Shown here in pieces: positions 1 through 6,253 of a stretch of DNA of 6,253 nt (positions are counted from its first letter, which is position 1; each line of letters begins with the position of its first letter). Origin of the DNA: an uncultured Verrucomicrobiota bacterium. GTDB taxonomy: Bacteria; Verrucomicrobiota; Verrucomicrobiia; Limisphaerales; UBA9464. The translations under genes and the position numbers were made by a program. A model generated the notes under the pieces. It saw only the letters and a list, made by a program, of their open reading frames with translations, did not search any database and was not told the origin of the DNA. Where the stretch lies: NCBI GenBank assembly GCA_903925515.1, contig CAIYFP010000335.1, forward strand, positions 1 to 6,253, written 5' to 3'.

Positions 1-699
1 AGCGGGATCACGGAGGTGGAGAAGCGGGCCGTCAAGGATTCCGCGACCCACGCCGGGGCCCGCGAGGTCTATCTGATTGAGCAGCCGATGGCTTCGGCCA
101 TTGGCGTGGGGCTGCCGGTGCATGAGCCGGCCGGCAACATGATCGTGGACATCGGCGGGGGCACCTGCGAGATCGCGATCATTTCGCTGGCGGGCATCGT
201 GTTCAGCCGCTCCGTCCGCGTGGGCGGCGACGAGTTTGACGACACGATCGTCGCGCACATGAAGAAGGCCCACAACCTCATGATCGGCGAACGCACCGCC
301 GAGGAGATCAAGATTCGCATTGGGTCCGCCTTTCCCCTTGAGCAAGAACTGACGCTCGAGGTGAAGGGGCGGGACTTGTCGGCCGGTCTGCCGCGCACCG
401 TGACGGTGCGCTCGGAGGAGATTCGCGAGGCGCTCCAGGAGCCGCTCTCCAGCATCCTTGAATCCGTACGTATCACGCTTGAACGCTGCCCGCCCGAGCT
501 CTCGGCCGACTTGGTTGACCGTGGGATCGTGATGGCTGGCGGCGGCGCGTTGCTCCGCAACATCGACAGGCTGGTCTCGCAGGAGACCGGGTTGCCGGTG
601 CACATCGCGGACGACCCGTTGAGCGCGGTGGCCACGGGCACGGGCAGGGTGTTGCAGGAGCTGGCGTTCCTCCGGCGCGTCGCCTCCTCCAGCACCTAG
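1..699 (+). CDS. mreB: Rod shape-determining protein MreB, 3' part (start lies before the window)
   Basis: Actin-like ATPase that polymerises on the inner face of the cytoplasmic membrane and guides the side-wall peptidoglycan synthesis complex. The open frame enters at base 1, so 232 C-terminal residues are visible and roughly the first 110 are missing compared with the usual length near 345. Visible family signatures: SGITEVEKRAV at the very start, EVYLIEQPMASAIG around residues 22-35, the phosphate-binding motif DIGGGT (50-55), SVRVGGDEFDD (about 71-81), LEQCPPELS-like text (LERCPPELS), and the adenosine-binding motif MAGGGALLRN (178-187). The alignment to E. coli MreB from memory is continuous with no gap. 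It ends at TAG, followed by 65 bases before mreC. A GTG at position 16 is only an internal codon, not the start. Identification is secure; filament behaviour is inferred from the family. Confidence 0.97.
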   Translation, partial: SGITEVEKRAVKDSATHAGAREVYLIEQPMASAIGVGLPVHEPAGNMIVDIGGGTCEIAIISLAGIVFSRSVRVGGDEFDDTIVAHMKKAHNLMIGERTAEEIKIRIGSAFPLEQELTLEVKGRDLSAGLPRTVTVRSEEIREALQEPLSSILESVRITLERCPPELSADLVDRGIVMAGGGALLRNIDRLVSQETGLPVHIADDPLSAVATGTGRVLQELAFLRRVASSST

Positions 700-764
700 C
701 TTGCCATGCGACTGATTGACTCCTCGTCGGCCCCCTGCGTTCGCCCCGCCAAACGGGACGAACC

Positions 765-1568
765 TTGCTGAAGCGCGCCCATTCCATCGTGGTTGTCGTC
801 GTGGGGCTGCTGGTGCTCTTGCTGCTCAACCTGCCCCCGGGGGTGGCGTCGCGGCTCAAGCTGGCGGTTGGGGGCGTCTTTCTTCCGTTGCTGGGCCTCC
901 GTTCTGCTGCGCATTCCGTGGTGGAGACGGCGAGCTACGAGATGCTTCCGCGCTCGACGTTGGTGTCGGAGTTGCGGCGGCTGGAGCAGGAGAACGCGGC
1001 GTTGCGGGTGGAGTCGGCGCTGGGTGCGGAGGCGATCGCGGAGAACCAACGATTGCGAGGGCAACTGGGGTCGGTGCCTCGCGGGACGTGGCGACCGCGT
1101 CTTGCGCGGGTGGTGGGGCGTGATGCGACGACATGGTGGCGGACGTGCCTGATTGACTACGGAGCGCGTGACGGGGCGGCGGTGAACCAGCCGGTGGTGA
1201 CGGCGCAGGGATTGGTGGGGCGGATTGCGACGGTGGGGCATAGCCACAGCCATGTGGCGTTGGTCGGGGATGCGTCGTGTGGCGTGGCGGTGCTGGTGTC
1301 GGAGACGCGCGACCATGGGATTGTGGCCGGGGGACAATCGACGACGGACGTGGGGGTGGTGGAGATGACGACGTTCCAGCAGACGCCCGGGGTGTTGGCG
1401 GGGCATGCGGTCTTGACGAGCGGGGAGGGAGGAATTTTTCCGAAGGGACTGATGGTGGGGACGGTGATGGATGCGCGACCGGCGCGGTCGGGCCTGTACA
1501 CGAGTGCCCGGGTGCGGCTTGGGGCGAACCTGAACCGGCTTGAGGAGGTGTGGGTGCTGGCACCATGA
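765..1568 (+). CDS. mreC: Rod shape-determining protein MreC
   Basis: Bitopic inner-membrane protein whose periplasmic part binds and activates PBP2 in the elongasome. The 267-residue product has a basic start (LKRAH), one membrane segment at about residues 8-21 (a valine/leucine run), a heptad-like coiled coil at about 64-101 (LVSELRRLEQENAALR...), then the two-lobed beta domain from about 110 to the end. That domain carries the typical GRD...W...IDYG, GLVGRI and SHVALVGD segments. Length fits the family. The start is read as TTG at 765: an in-frame TGA lies at 717-719, no ATG or GTG occurs between, and later starts would cut into the membrane segment. The ribosome site is weak (GGGA at 755-758). 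Its TGA shares ATGA with the mreD start. The gene lies between mreB and mreD as usual. Confidence 0.95.
   Translation: MLKRAHSIVVVVVGLLVLLLLNLPPGVASRLKLAVGGVFLPLLGLRSAAHSVVETASYEMLPRSTLVSELRRLEQENAALRVESALGAEAIAENQRLRGQLGSVPRGTWRPRLARVVGRDATTWWRTCLIDYGARDGAAVNQPVVTAQGLVGRIATVGHSHSHVALVGDASCGVAVLVSETRDHGIVAGGQSTTDVGVVEMTTFQQTPGVLAGHAVLTSGEGGIFPKGLMVGTVMDARPARSGLYTSARVRLGANLNRLEEVWVLAP
1542..1548 (+). promoter_or_regulatory. Shine-Dalgarno-like GAGGAGG before mreD
   Basis: GAGGAGG lies inside the end of mreC. It is 16 bases from the ATG at 1565, which is far, and only one base from a GTG at 1550 in the same frame, which is too close. The ATG overlapping the mreC stop is therefore the preferred start, probably reached by coupled re-initiation. 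Confidence 0.4.
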
Positions 1569-2116
1569 ACTGGATTTCGCCGGTGACGATTTTGGTGGTG
1601 GGCTGGCTTGCGGTATTTCTGCAAACCCAGCTTGAGGTGGTGCGGTCTGCGGCTGGGGTGCCGGTGTCGGTGGTGCCCGCGTTGGTGGTGTACTGCGCGT
1701 TCACGCATGGTCTGGGGATGGTGGCGATGTTCACGGCGGTGACGGGGCTGGGTGCGGACGCGATGTCGGGCTCGAGGCTTGGGCTGGGCTGGGTGACGCC
1801 GTTCGTGGCGGGGTTCGTGCTGAACACGCGGCGGCACCTGCTGCTGCGGGAGCAGCGGTACGCGCAGTTCTGGCTTGGGCTTGGGTGTGGGATTGCGATG
1901 CCATTGGGTCATGCGGCGTTGCTGCATGCGGCGCATGGGGAGCCGGCCGTGGGATGGGAGACGGCATGGCAGTTGATGGTGCTGGGGTTGATCAACGGGG
2001 CGGCGTGCCCGGCGTTCTTCAAGGCATGGGATGGTTTCCGGCGCATGATGGAGTACGGGCCGGAGCCCACGTCGTTCCAGGCGGGGCAACGGGAAATGAA
2101 GAGGGGGCGGGGCTAG
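1565..2116 (+). CDS. mreD: Rod shape-determining protein MreD
   Basis: Small integral membrane partner of MreC in the elongasome; its exact biochemical role is still unclear in the family. The product is 183 residues, close to the usual 160-180. Hydrophobic segments lie at about 4-20, 33-50, 51-66, 72-87, 99-122 and 134-152. The conserved MreD signature between helices is seen as GLGADAMSGSRLGLG (61-75), equivalent to the GL..D..SG.PLG motif. The C-terminal tail after about 153 is polar and basic (ends MKRGRG). The start is the ATG that overlaps the mreC TGA (ATGA). An upstream in-frame GTG at 1550 would add five residues but has no room for a ribosome site. mrdA follows after two bases. Called from hydropathy, signature and position together, since MreD sequences are weakly conserved. 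Confidence 0.92.
   Translation: MNWISPVTILVVGWLAVFLQTQLEVVRSAAGVPVSVVPALVVYCAFTHGLGMVAMFTAVTGLGADAMSGSRLGLGWVTPFVAGFVLNTRRHLLLREQRYAQFWLGLGCGIAMPLGHAALLHAAHGEPAVGWETAWQLMVLGLINGAACPAFFKAWDGFRRMMEYGPEPTSFQAGQREMKRGRG
2099..2107 (+). promoter_or_regulatory. Ribosome binding site of mrdA
   Basis: AAGAGGGGG lies at the 3' end of mreD, 11 bases before the ATG at 2119. It supports that ATG over the much longer open frame, which extends upstream through mreD without a stop. Confidence 0.5.
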
Positions 2117-2118
2117 CG

Positions 2119-4131
2119 ATGCTGGTGGTTGACCAAATCAACAAGGGCGACGGCTCGCTTCGCATGGTGGCGTGGGGGGTGGCGGCGGGCCTTGGGTTGC
2201 TTTTGGCGGGGTTGTGGCGGACGCAGGTGGTGCAGGGTGAGTACTACCGGGGGCGTCAGGAGACCCAGTCCTTTCGTTCGGTACGGGTCCCGGCGACCCG
2301 CGGCCGCATTCTGGACCGGAACGGGCAGGCCTTGGCTGACAACCAGCCGCGATACCGGCTGGACGTGTATCTTGACGAGTTGGTCCCGCAGTTTGCGGCC
2401 GAGGAGCGACGGCTTCGGGCGGCGTATGTTGCGGCGCGCGGGCTGACCAACGCGTTGCCGTCGTCGTTCTGGGGTCGGTTGGCTGCCCGGTTTTCAGCGA
2501 AGCGGACCAAGACGTCGCTGGGGGCGGACGAGCGGGAGGCGCTGCGGCGGGCGGCGCGGTACGGGGTGGTTTCCAACATCATCCATGAGGTGAACCAACG
2601 GCTTGGGCTGAGGGTGGCGCGAACGGAGGGGGATCTGTACCGGCACTGGCGGCAGCAGCGAGCGTTGCCCTTTCCTTTGGTCAACCGGCTGGAGCCGGCG
2701 CAGGTGGCGGTGTTGACGGAGCAGGGATGGTCCATCCCCGGGGTGGAGCTGGATCTTGTGCCAAGCCGGCATTATCCGAACGGAACGATGGCGGCGCACG
2801 TGGTGGGGTACGTGAAGGCCACGGAGGACCCGGACCCTGCGGACGAGCGGGACTTCGACTACCGGCTCAGGGATCATCGTGGGGAAGTTGGCCTTGAGGG
2901 CGCGTACGACCGGGTGTTGCGGGGAACGGCGGGTGCCAAGAGCATCCTGATCAATTCGTCGGGGTACCGGCACCGGCAGGGGGAGATGCTGCTGGAGTCG
3001 CCGGTGCCGGGCGCGCACGTGGTGACGACGCTGGACGTGGCGTTGCAGAGGGCCGTCGAAGGCTCGCTGGCGCAAGTGTCCGGGGAGGAGCGTGGCGCGG
3101 CGGTGGTGGTGGACGTGCGGAACGGCGACATCCTTGCGATGGCGTCGGCTCCGGCGTTTGACCCCAACGGATGGATCGACGGGATGAGGAAGGCGGACTA
3201 CGAGCGGCTTCTGGACACGAAGATGCGCCCGATGTTCAACCGGGCGACGTACGGGTCGTACAACCCGGGATCGACGTTCAAGGTGGTGACGGCGTTGGCG
3301 TGCCTTGATGCGGGGGTGCTGACGCCGGAGGGGGCGCGGGAGACGATGCGCACGCTGGGGTACTACCGGCTGGGGAGGAACCACGTGATCGACGACACGG
3401 CGCCGGCCGGGGAATACGACTTCAACCGCGCGTTCATCAAGTCGTCGAACGCGTACTTCATCGACCATGGCCTTCGGCTGGGGCTGGGGCCGCTGCTGGC
3501 CTACGCGCGGCGACTTCACCTTGGCGAGAAGACGGGCCTGAGGCTGAACGAGGAGACCGCGGGCATCCTCCCGGACGCGTCGGACATCCCGGGGGCGTAC
3601 GCGGCGGGCAAGACGGCGAACCTTTCGATTGGGCAGGAGTTGACGGTGACGCCGTTGCAGTTGGCGTTGGTGTTCTCGGCGGTGGCGAACGGGGGTTCGG
3701 TATGGTGGCCGCGGTTGGTGGACCGGATCGAGCCCGGGGACGCCCTTTCGATGGAGGCTCCCGAGCGGGTACGGGAGGGCCAGGTGAGGTCGCGGCTTGG
3801 GATCCCGCGCGCGCACCTTGCGTTGGTGCATGCCGCGATGCGGGACGACGTGGCGCTGGATGACGGGACGGGGCGTGCGGCTCGGGTGGCGGGGTATGCG
3901 GTCTGCGGGAAGACGGGCACGGCCGAGGTGAAGTCCGGGCGGAAGCTGGTGGACCGCATCACGTGGTTTGCGAGCTTCGCGCCGTTTGAATCGCCGCGCT
4001 ACGCGGTGGTGGTGATGGTGGAGTCCGGGGGGTCTGGCGGGCGCACGTGCGCGCCGGTGGCCCGCCGCATCTATGAGCATCTGCGGGACCGGGACCGGGG
4101 CGGAGTGACGCTGGGGGGGCTGACGCCATGA
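2119..4131 (+). CDS. mrdA: Penicillin-binding protein 2 (peptidoglycan D,D-transpeptidase MrdA)
   Basis: Class B penicillin-binding protein that cross-links new side-wall peptidoglycan, paired with the RodA glycosyltransferase; a beta-lactam target. The 670-residue protein has a short cytoplasmic start, one membrane anchor at about 16-33, and the pedestal/dimerisation region opening with RGRILDRNG (61-69). That region continues through GVELDLVPSRHYPNG and GLEGAYDRVLRG. The transpeptidase domain follows. All three active-site motifs are intact: STFK with the nucleophile Ser385, SSN (442-444) and KTGT (598-601). The protein is somewhat longer than the roughly 630 of E. coli PBP2, mainly through extra residues in the pedestal (about 89-172). 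The ATG start is chosen because it follows mreD by two bases, has a ribosome site, and gives a proper anchor. The 78 in-frame codons further upstream only shadow mreD. The stop overlaps the rodA start. FtsI is the alternative class B enzyme, but the neighbours make PBP2 clear. Confidence 0.96.
   Translation: MLVVDQINKGDGSLRMVAWGVAAGLGLLLAGLWRTQVVQGEYYRGRQETQSFRSVRVPATRGRILDRNGQALADNQPRYRLDVYLDELVPQFAAEERRLRAAYVAARGLTNALPSSFWGRLAARFSAKRTKTSLGADEREALRRAARYGVVSNIIHEVNQRLGLRVARTEGDLYRHWRQQRALPFPLVNRLEPAQVAVLTEQGWSIPGVELDLVPSRHYPNGTMAAHVVGYVKATEDPDPADERDFDYRLRDHRGEVGLEGAYDRVLRGTAGAKSILINSSGYRHRQGEMLLESPVPGAHVVTTLDVALQRAVEGSLAQVSGEERGAAVVVDVRNGDILAMASAPAFDPNGWIDGMRKADYERLLDTKMRPMFNRATYGSYNPGSTFKVVTALACLDAGVLTPEGARETMRTLGYYRLGRNHVIDDTAPAGEYDFNRAFIKSSNAYFIDHGLRLGLGPLLAYARRLHLGEKTGLRLNEETAGILPDASDIPGAYAAGKTANLSIGQELTVTPLQLALVFSAVANGGSVWWPRLVDRIEPGDALSMEAPERVREGQVRSRLGIPRAHLALVHAAMRDDVALDDGTGRAARVAGYAVCGKTGTAEVKSGRKLVDRITWFASFAPFESPRYAVVVMVESGGSGGRTCAPVARRIYEHLRDRDRGGVTLGGLTP
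4128..4131 (+). promoter_or_regulatory. ATGA stop/start overlap of mrdA and rodA
   Basis: The rodA ATG (4128-4130) and the mrdA TGA (4129-4131) share three bases. Such overlaps usually mean the second gene is translated by ribosomes finishing the first, which would keep PBP2 and RodA, a 1:1 pair, in balance. The coupling itself is inferred. Confidence 0.6.
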
Positions 4132-5354
4132 ACGCGGGCTCCATCCCCTACAAGTCGATGGACGGCGTCACGCGCGAGCGCGTGCTGGACCGGGCGCTGT
4201 GGCTGGCGGTGCTTGGGCTGATGCTGGTGGGCGCCGCGTTCATCTTTTCCGCGACGGGCGCGAACGAGTCGGCGCGGGGGGCGTCATGGCACGGGTACAC
4301 GGCGGTGAGGCAGACGGTGGCGTACGTCTTGGGGGCGGGGTTGGTGGCCGCGCTGTGCCTTGTGGACTACTCGCGGTTGGCGCGCTGGGCGATGGTGGCG
4401 TACTGGGCGTCGATCGGGCTTTTGGCGTGCGTGTACCTGTTTGGGGTGGAGCGGCTGGGGGCGAAGCGGTGGATTGATCTTGGGCCGGTCCAGTTCCAGC
4501 CGTCGGAGTTTGCGAAGCTGGCGTTCCTGTTTGCGTTTGCGAACTTCCTGTCGCGTCCGCAGGGGGAGTTGGGCGGGCGGGGGGTGTTCCTGAAGGCGCT
4601 GGGGATGGCGATGCTGCCGTTTGGGTTGGTGTTGAAGCAACCGGACCTTGGGTCGGCGCTGGTGTTCATGCCGGCGGCGGTGGTGATGATGTGGGTGGCG
4701 GGGGTGCCTGGGCGGCTTCTGGGACGGTTCCTTGGCGGAGGGCTGGCCATGGTGGCGTTGGTGCTGGTGCAGGTGTTGTTCGTTCCCGCCCGGTGGCGCG
4801 TGGTTCCGCTGGAGGACTACCAGAGGCATCGCCTGCTGGTGTACTTCAACATGGACTTTTCGGACCCCGGGGCCACGGAGGCGCAGCGGGTTGCCGCCCG
4901 TGCCGAGAAGGCCAACAAGAGCTACAACGTGGACCAGGCGTTGATCTCGGTGGGTTCGGGTGGGATGTGGGGCAAGGGGTGGCGCCACGGGACGCAAGGA
5001 GCCCTTGGCTACCTGCCGCGGGCGGTGGCCCACAACGACTTCATCTTCTCGGTGATCGCCGAGGAAACGGGCTTCGTGGGCTCGGCCGTGGTGCTGGCGT
5101 TGTATGGCACCGTCCTGTTTTCCGGCATCAAGATCGCCGGGCAGGCCCGGGATCGCCTTGGGCGCATCCTTGCGTCGGGCGTTGTGGCCCTCCTTTTCAC
5201 CCATGTCTTCGTCAACGTGGGGATGAACATCCGCCTGATGCCCGTCACGGGCATCCCATTGCCCCTGTTGTCTGCGGGTGGCACGTCCGTGGTGTGTTCG
5301 CTCCTCGCCGTCGGCATTCTCCAGAACATTCACCAGAACCGCAGGAACTACTGA
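4128..5354 (+). CDS. rodA: Peptidoglycan glycosyltransferase RodA (SEDS family)
   Basis: Polytopic membrane enzyme that polymerises lipid II into glycan strands for cell elongation, together with PBP2. The 408-residue product is hydrophobic throughout, consistent with about ten membrane segments. It shows the SEDS signatures: RWIDLGPVQFQPSEFAKLA (PSE at 125-127), KQPDLGSALVF (QPD at 171-173), GSGGMWGKGW, HNDFIFSVIAEETGF and NIRLMPVTGIPLPLLSAGG. Asp304 in HNDF matches the catalytic aspartate of RodA homologues. Compared with E. coli RodA (370 residues) it carries a charged insertion at about 249-267 in the large extracytoplasmic loop. The start ATG overlaps the mrdA TGA; a G-run eight bases upstream may serve as a weak ribosome site. 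RodA rather than FtsW because it directly follows PBP2 in the mre cluster. Confidence 0.96.
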   Translation: MNAGSIPYKSMDGVTRERVLDRALWLAVLGLMLVGAAFIFSATGANESARGASWHGYTAVRQTVAYVLGAGLVAALCLVDYSRLARWAMVAYWASIGLLACVYLFGVERLGAKRWIDLGPVQFQPSEFAKLAFLFAFANFLSRPQGELGGRGVFLKALGMAMLPFGLVLKQPDLGSALVFMPAAVVMMWVAGVPGRLLGRFLGGGLAMVALVLVQVLFVPARWRVVPLEDYQRHRLLVYFNMDFSDPGATEAQRVAARAEKANKSYNVDQALISVGSGGMWGKGWRHGTQGALGYLPRAVAHNDFIFSVIAEETGFVGSAVVLALYGTVLFSGIKIAGQARDRLGRILASGVVALLFTHVFVNVGMNIRLMPVTGIPLPLLSAGGTSVVCSLLAVGILQNIHQNRRNY

Positions 5355-5373
5355 AACCCCGAGCTTTCATACC

Positions 5374-6253
5374 ATGAGCTATCAAGTCTTCAAGAAGGGT
5401 CGCGGCGGCGCGACGTTCAAGCCCACCGGCGGCCTTGCGACGCGCCCCGGCCGCCGTCCCACCCCCGACCCCGCTCGTCCCGTCGTGTCGGCCACGCCGG
5501 AGGATGCGCGCGCCGAGGAACGTCGAGACAGGCGCCGGCTGGAGGAGGAGATCCGGCGGGCGGAGAACCTTGCGGCGGGGCTTCCGGAGGATGCCTCGCA
5601 TGAGCCCGAGCCCGACTACACCGCCTCGGGCCGCGACCAGTCCTTCCGCCGACCCATCGACGAACAGGACGAGGATCGCGGCGAACGGGAGGGGCGGGAG
5701 GGGCACCCGGCCCGTGATGAACGGGACGAGCGCGGTGAGCGGGGTGAGCGAGAGGACGGCGTGGAGCGTGCCGGCGAAGACGATGGGCGCGACGAGGACC
5801 GCGAGGAGCGGGAGGACCGGGAACGCGAGGGCGAGCCCGGGCGCCGGGGTCGCGGCGGTCGCGGACGTCGGTCGCGTCGTCGTGGTCGTGCCGGAGAAGC
5901 GGGCGCCGGGGGGGGGGTGAAGAGGAGCGGGGACAAGACGATCGCGCATCGGGTCGTGACGACGAGGAACGAGGGGAGCGGGAGGATCGGCGGCGGGGGG
6001 CGGGTGACCGCGCGAGGATGCCGGCGAAGGATGGGGCTCGGAGGGTCCGGGAGTTGGAGGAGCCGGAGCGGAAGGTGTCGAAGGAGGTCATCATCAACGC
6101 GGAGCCGCTGGAGAGCCGCGTGGCGGTCCTCGAGGATGGGCGGCTGGAGGAGTTCACGGTGGAGCGCACGAACGACGCGCGGCTGGTGGGGTCCATCTAC
6201 AAGGGCAAGGTGAAGAACCTCGAGGACAACCTGAAGGCCGCGTTCGTGGACAT
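5374..6253 (+). CDS. rng: Ribonuclease E/G family protein, 5' part, with an apparent frameshift
   Basis: Start of an Rne/Rng endoribonuclease, which in the family cleaves single-stranded AU-rich RNA in rRNA maturation and mRNA decay. The protein opens MSYQVFKKGRGGATFKPTGG at the ATG 19 bases after rodA; the ribosome site is poor. About 178 residues of low-complexity extension follow: first mixed, then Asp/Glu/Arg-rich, then Arg/Gly-rich. After the ten-G run (5908-5917) this frame degenerates and stops at 6213. The frame one base back instead continues with matching charged text (EEERGQDD, then ERED), then RNase E/G sequence: KEVIINAEPLESRVAVLEDG, LEEFTVER and the S1-type GSIYKGKVKNLEDNLKAAFVD, open to the window end. 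So one gene is broken in the sequence as given. Either a base is missing (11 or 8 G would restore the frame) or expression needs slippage. The catalytic aspartates lie beyond the window. RNase G versus E cannot be settled here. Confidence 0.8.
5659..5898 (+). repeat. Low-complexity region coding an Arg/Asp/Glu-rich then Arg/Gly-rich segment
   Basis: Within the RNase N-terminal extension, codons for Arg, Glu, Asp and Gly alternate with loose periodicity (RDERDERGERGERED, then DREEREDREREGE), ending in a basic stretch GRRGRGGRGRRSRRRGR at about 5839-5889. A 15-base unit GAGCGGGAGGACCGG at 5806-5820 recurs with one change at 5976-5990, on the other side of the G run. The segment is probably disordered. 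Charged or RGG-like tails of this sort in RNase E/G proteins often bind RNA or partner proteins, but that function is inferred only. Confidence 0.75.
5908..5917 (+). other. Ten-G homopolymer at the frame switch in rng
   Basis: Ten consecutive G follow GGGCGCC. Upstream the coding frame uses codons starting at 5905, 5908 and so on; downstream the protein-like frame uses codons starting at 5916, 5919 and so on, one base back. Adding one G or removing two would join them. Long G runs are prone to sequencing, replication and transcription slippage. Confidence 0.85.
5916..6253 (+). other. rng: RNase E/G portion in the frame after the G run (partial)
   Basis: This frame is open from 5916 to the window end and holds the conserved RNase E/G beginning, with KEVIINAEPLESRVAVL from 6081. 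Upstream in the same frame there are stops at 5715, 5718, 5736 and 5745, so it has no connection of its own to the 5374 start. If it were translated independently, possible starts are ATG 6018 (GAGG directly abuts it, so spacing is wrong) or GTG 6075, just before the conserved region. Neither has a well-placed ribosome site, which favours the single-gene reading. Confidence 0.7.

Noticed and set aside
393..411. Perfect 8-bp hairpin GCGCACCG-TGA-CGGTGCGC
   Set aside because: It lies in the middle of mreB coding sequence with no T run or regulatory context; treated as chance.
700..764. Possible promoter between mreB and mreC (TTGCCA at 701-706)
   Set aside because: No -10-like hexamer appears at 16-18 bases downstream; the gap is GC-rich and gives no support beyond the single hexamer.
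1885..2118. 78-codon upstream extension of the mrdA open frame
   Set aside because: It overlaps mreD in another frame, has Gly/Ala/Trp-rich shadow composition, and would place soluble sequence before the membrane anchor. ATG 2119 has a ribosome site and correct spacing.
2494..4080. Very long open frame on the - strand (528 codons) opposite mrdA, and similar ones opposite mreC/mreD and rodA
   Set aside because: High-GC coding sequence leaves few stops on the opposite strand. The products are Arg/His/Pro/Gln-rich with no recognisable motif, and the + strand genes there are complete and conserved.
5237..5255. Perfect 8-bp hairpin GATGCCCG-TCA-CGGGCATC
   Set aside because: It encodes the conserved RodA MPVTGIP motif, has no following T run, and such stems are expected by chance in GC-rich coding DNA. 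Not a terminator.
5435..5920. 161-codon open frame overlapping the rng extension in another frame
   Set aside because: Arg/Pro/Ala-rich shadow of the low-complexity region; it starts inside rng and matches no family I recognise.
5920..6213. Continuation of the 5374 frame past the G run to the stop at 6213 as a genuine C-terminus
   Set aside because: The sequence becomes Arg/Ser/Trp-rich shadow text, while the neighbouring frame carries conserved RNase E/G residues over the same bases.

Overview
This window is a stretch of the rod-shape (elongasome) gene cluster from a high-GC, rod-forming bacterium. Genes are packed on the + strand in the order mreB (3' part), mreC, mreD, mrdA (PBP2), rodA, then the start of an RNase E/G family gene (rng). 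The gene order, the RodA sequence style (HNDFIFSVIAEE) and the base composition would fit Verrucomicrobiota, perhaps Opitutales. That placement is an impression without a database search; deltaproteobacterial clusters have a similar order.

Layout: 1-699 is the last 232 codons of mreB. A 65-base gap leads to mreC (765-1568, TTG start). mreC, mreD, mrdA and rodA are almost gapless: mreC/mreD and mrdA/rodA overlap in ATGA, and mreD/mrdA are 2 bases apart. This points to one transcript with translational coupling. After 19 bases the RNase gene begins at 5374. It has a long Arg/Asp/Glu-rich N-terminal extension and runs off the window inside the first part of its S1-containing catalytic region. 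No gap exceeds 300 bases. I see no convincing promoter or terminator, tRNA, rRNA, mobile element or CRISPR array.

The genes form one machine. MreB filaments under the inner membrane, linked through MreC and MreD, position the RodA glycosyltransferase and the PBP2 transpeptidase that together make side-wall peptidoglycan. The RNase follows the shape genes, as rng lies downstream of mreBCD in several other bacteria.

The clearest oddity is in rng. The reading frame of the N-terminal extension and that of the RNase domain differ by one base, and the switch falls at a run of ten G at 5908-5917. This may be a sequencing or assembly indel, a real disruption or phase-variable tract, or slippage. The sequence alone cannot decide. 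I did not find a new biological system here; the rest is an ordinary, intact core gene cluster with a few lineage-type insertions.
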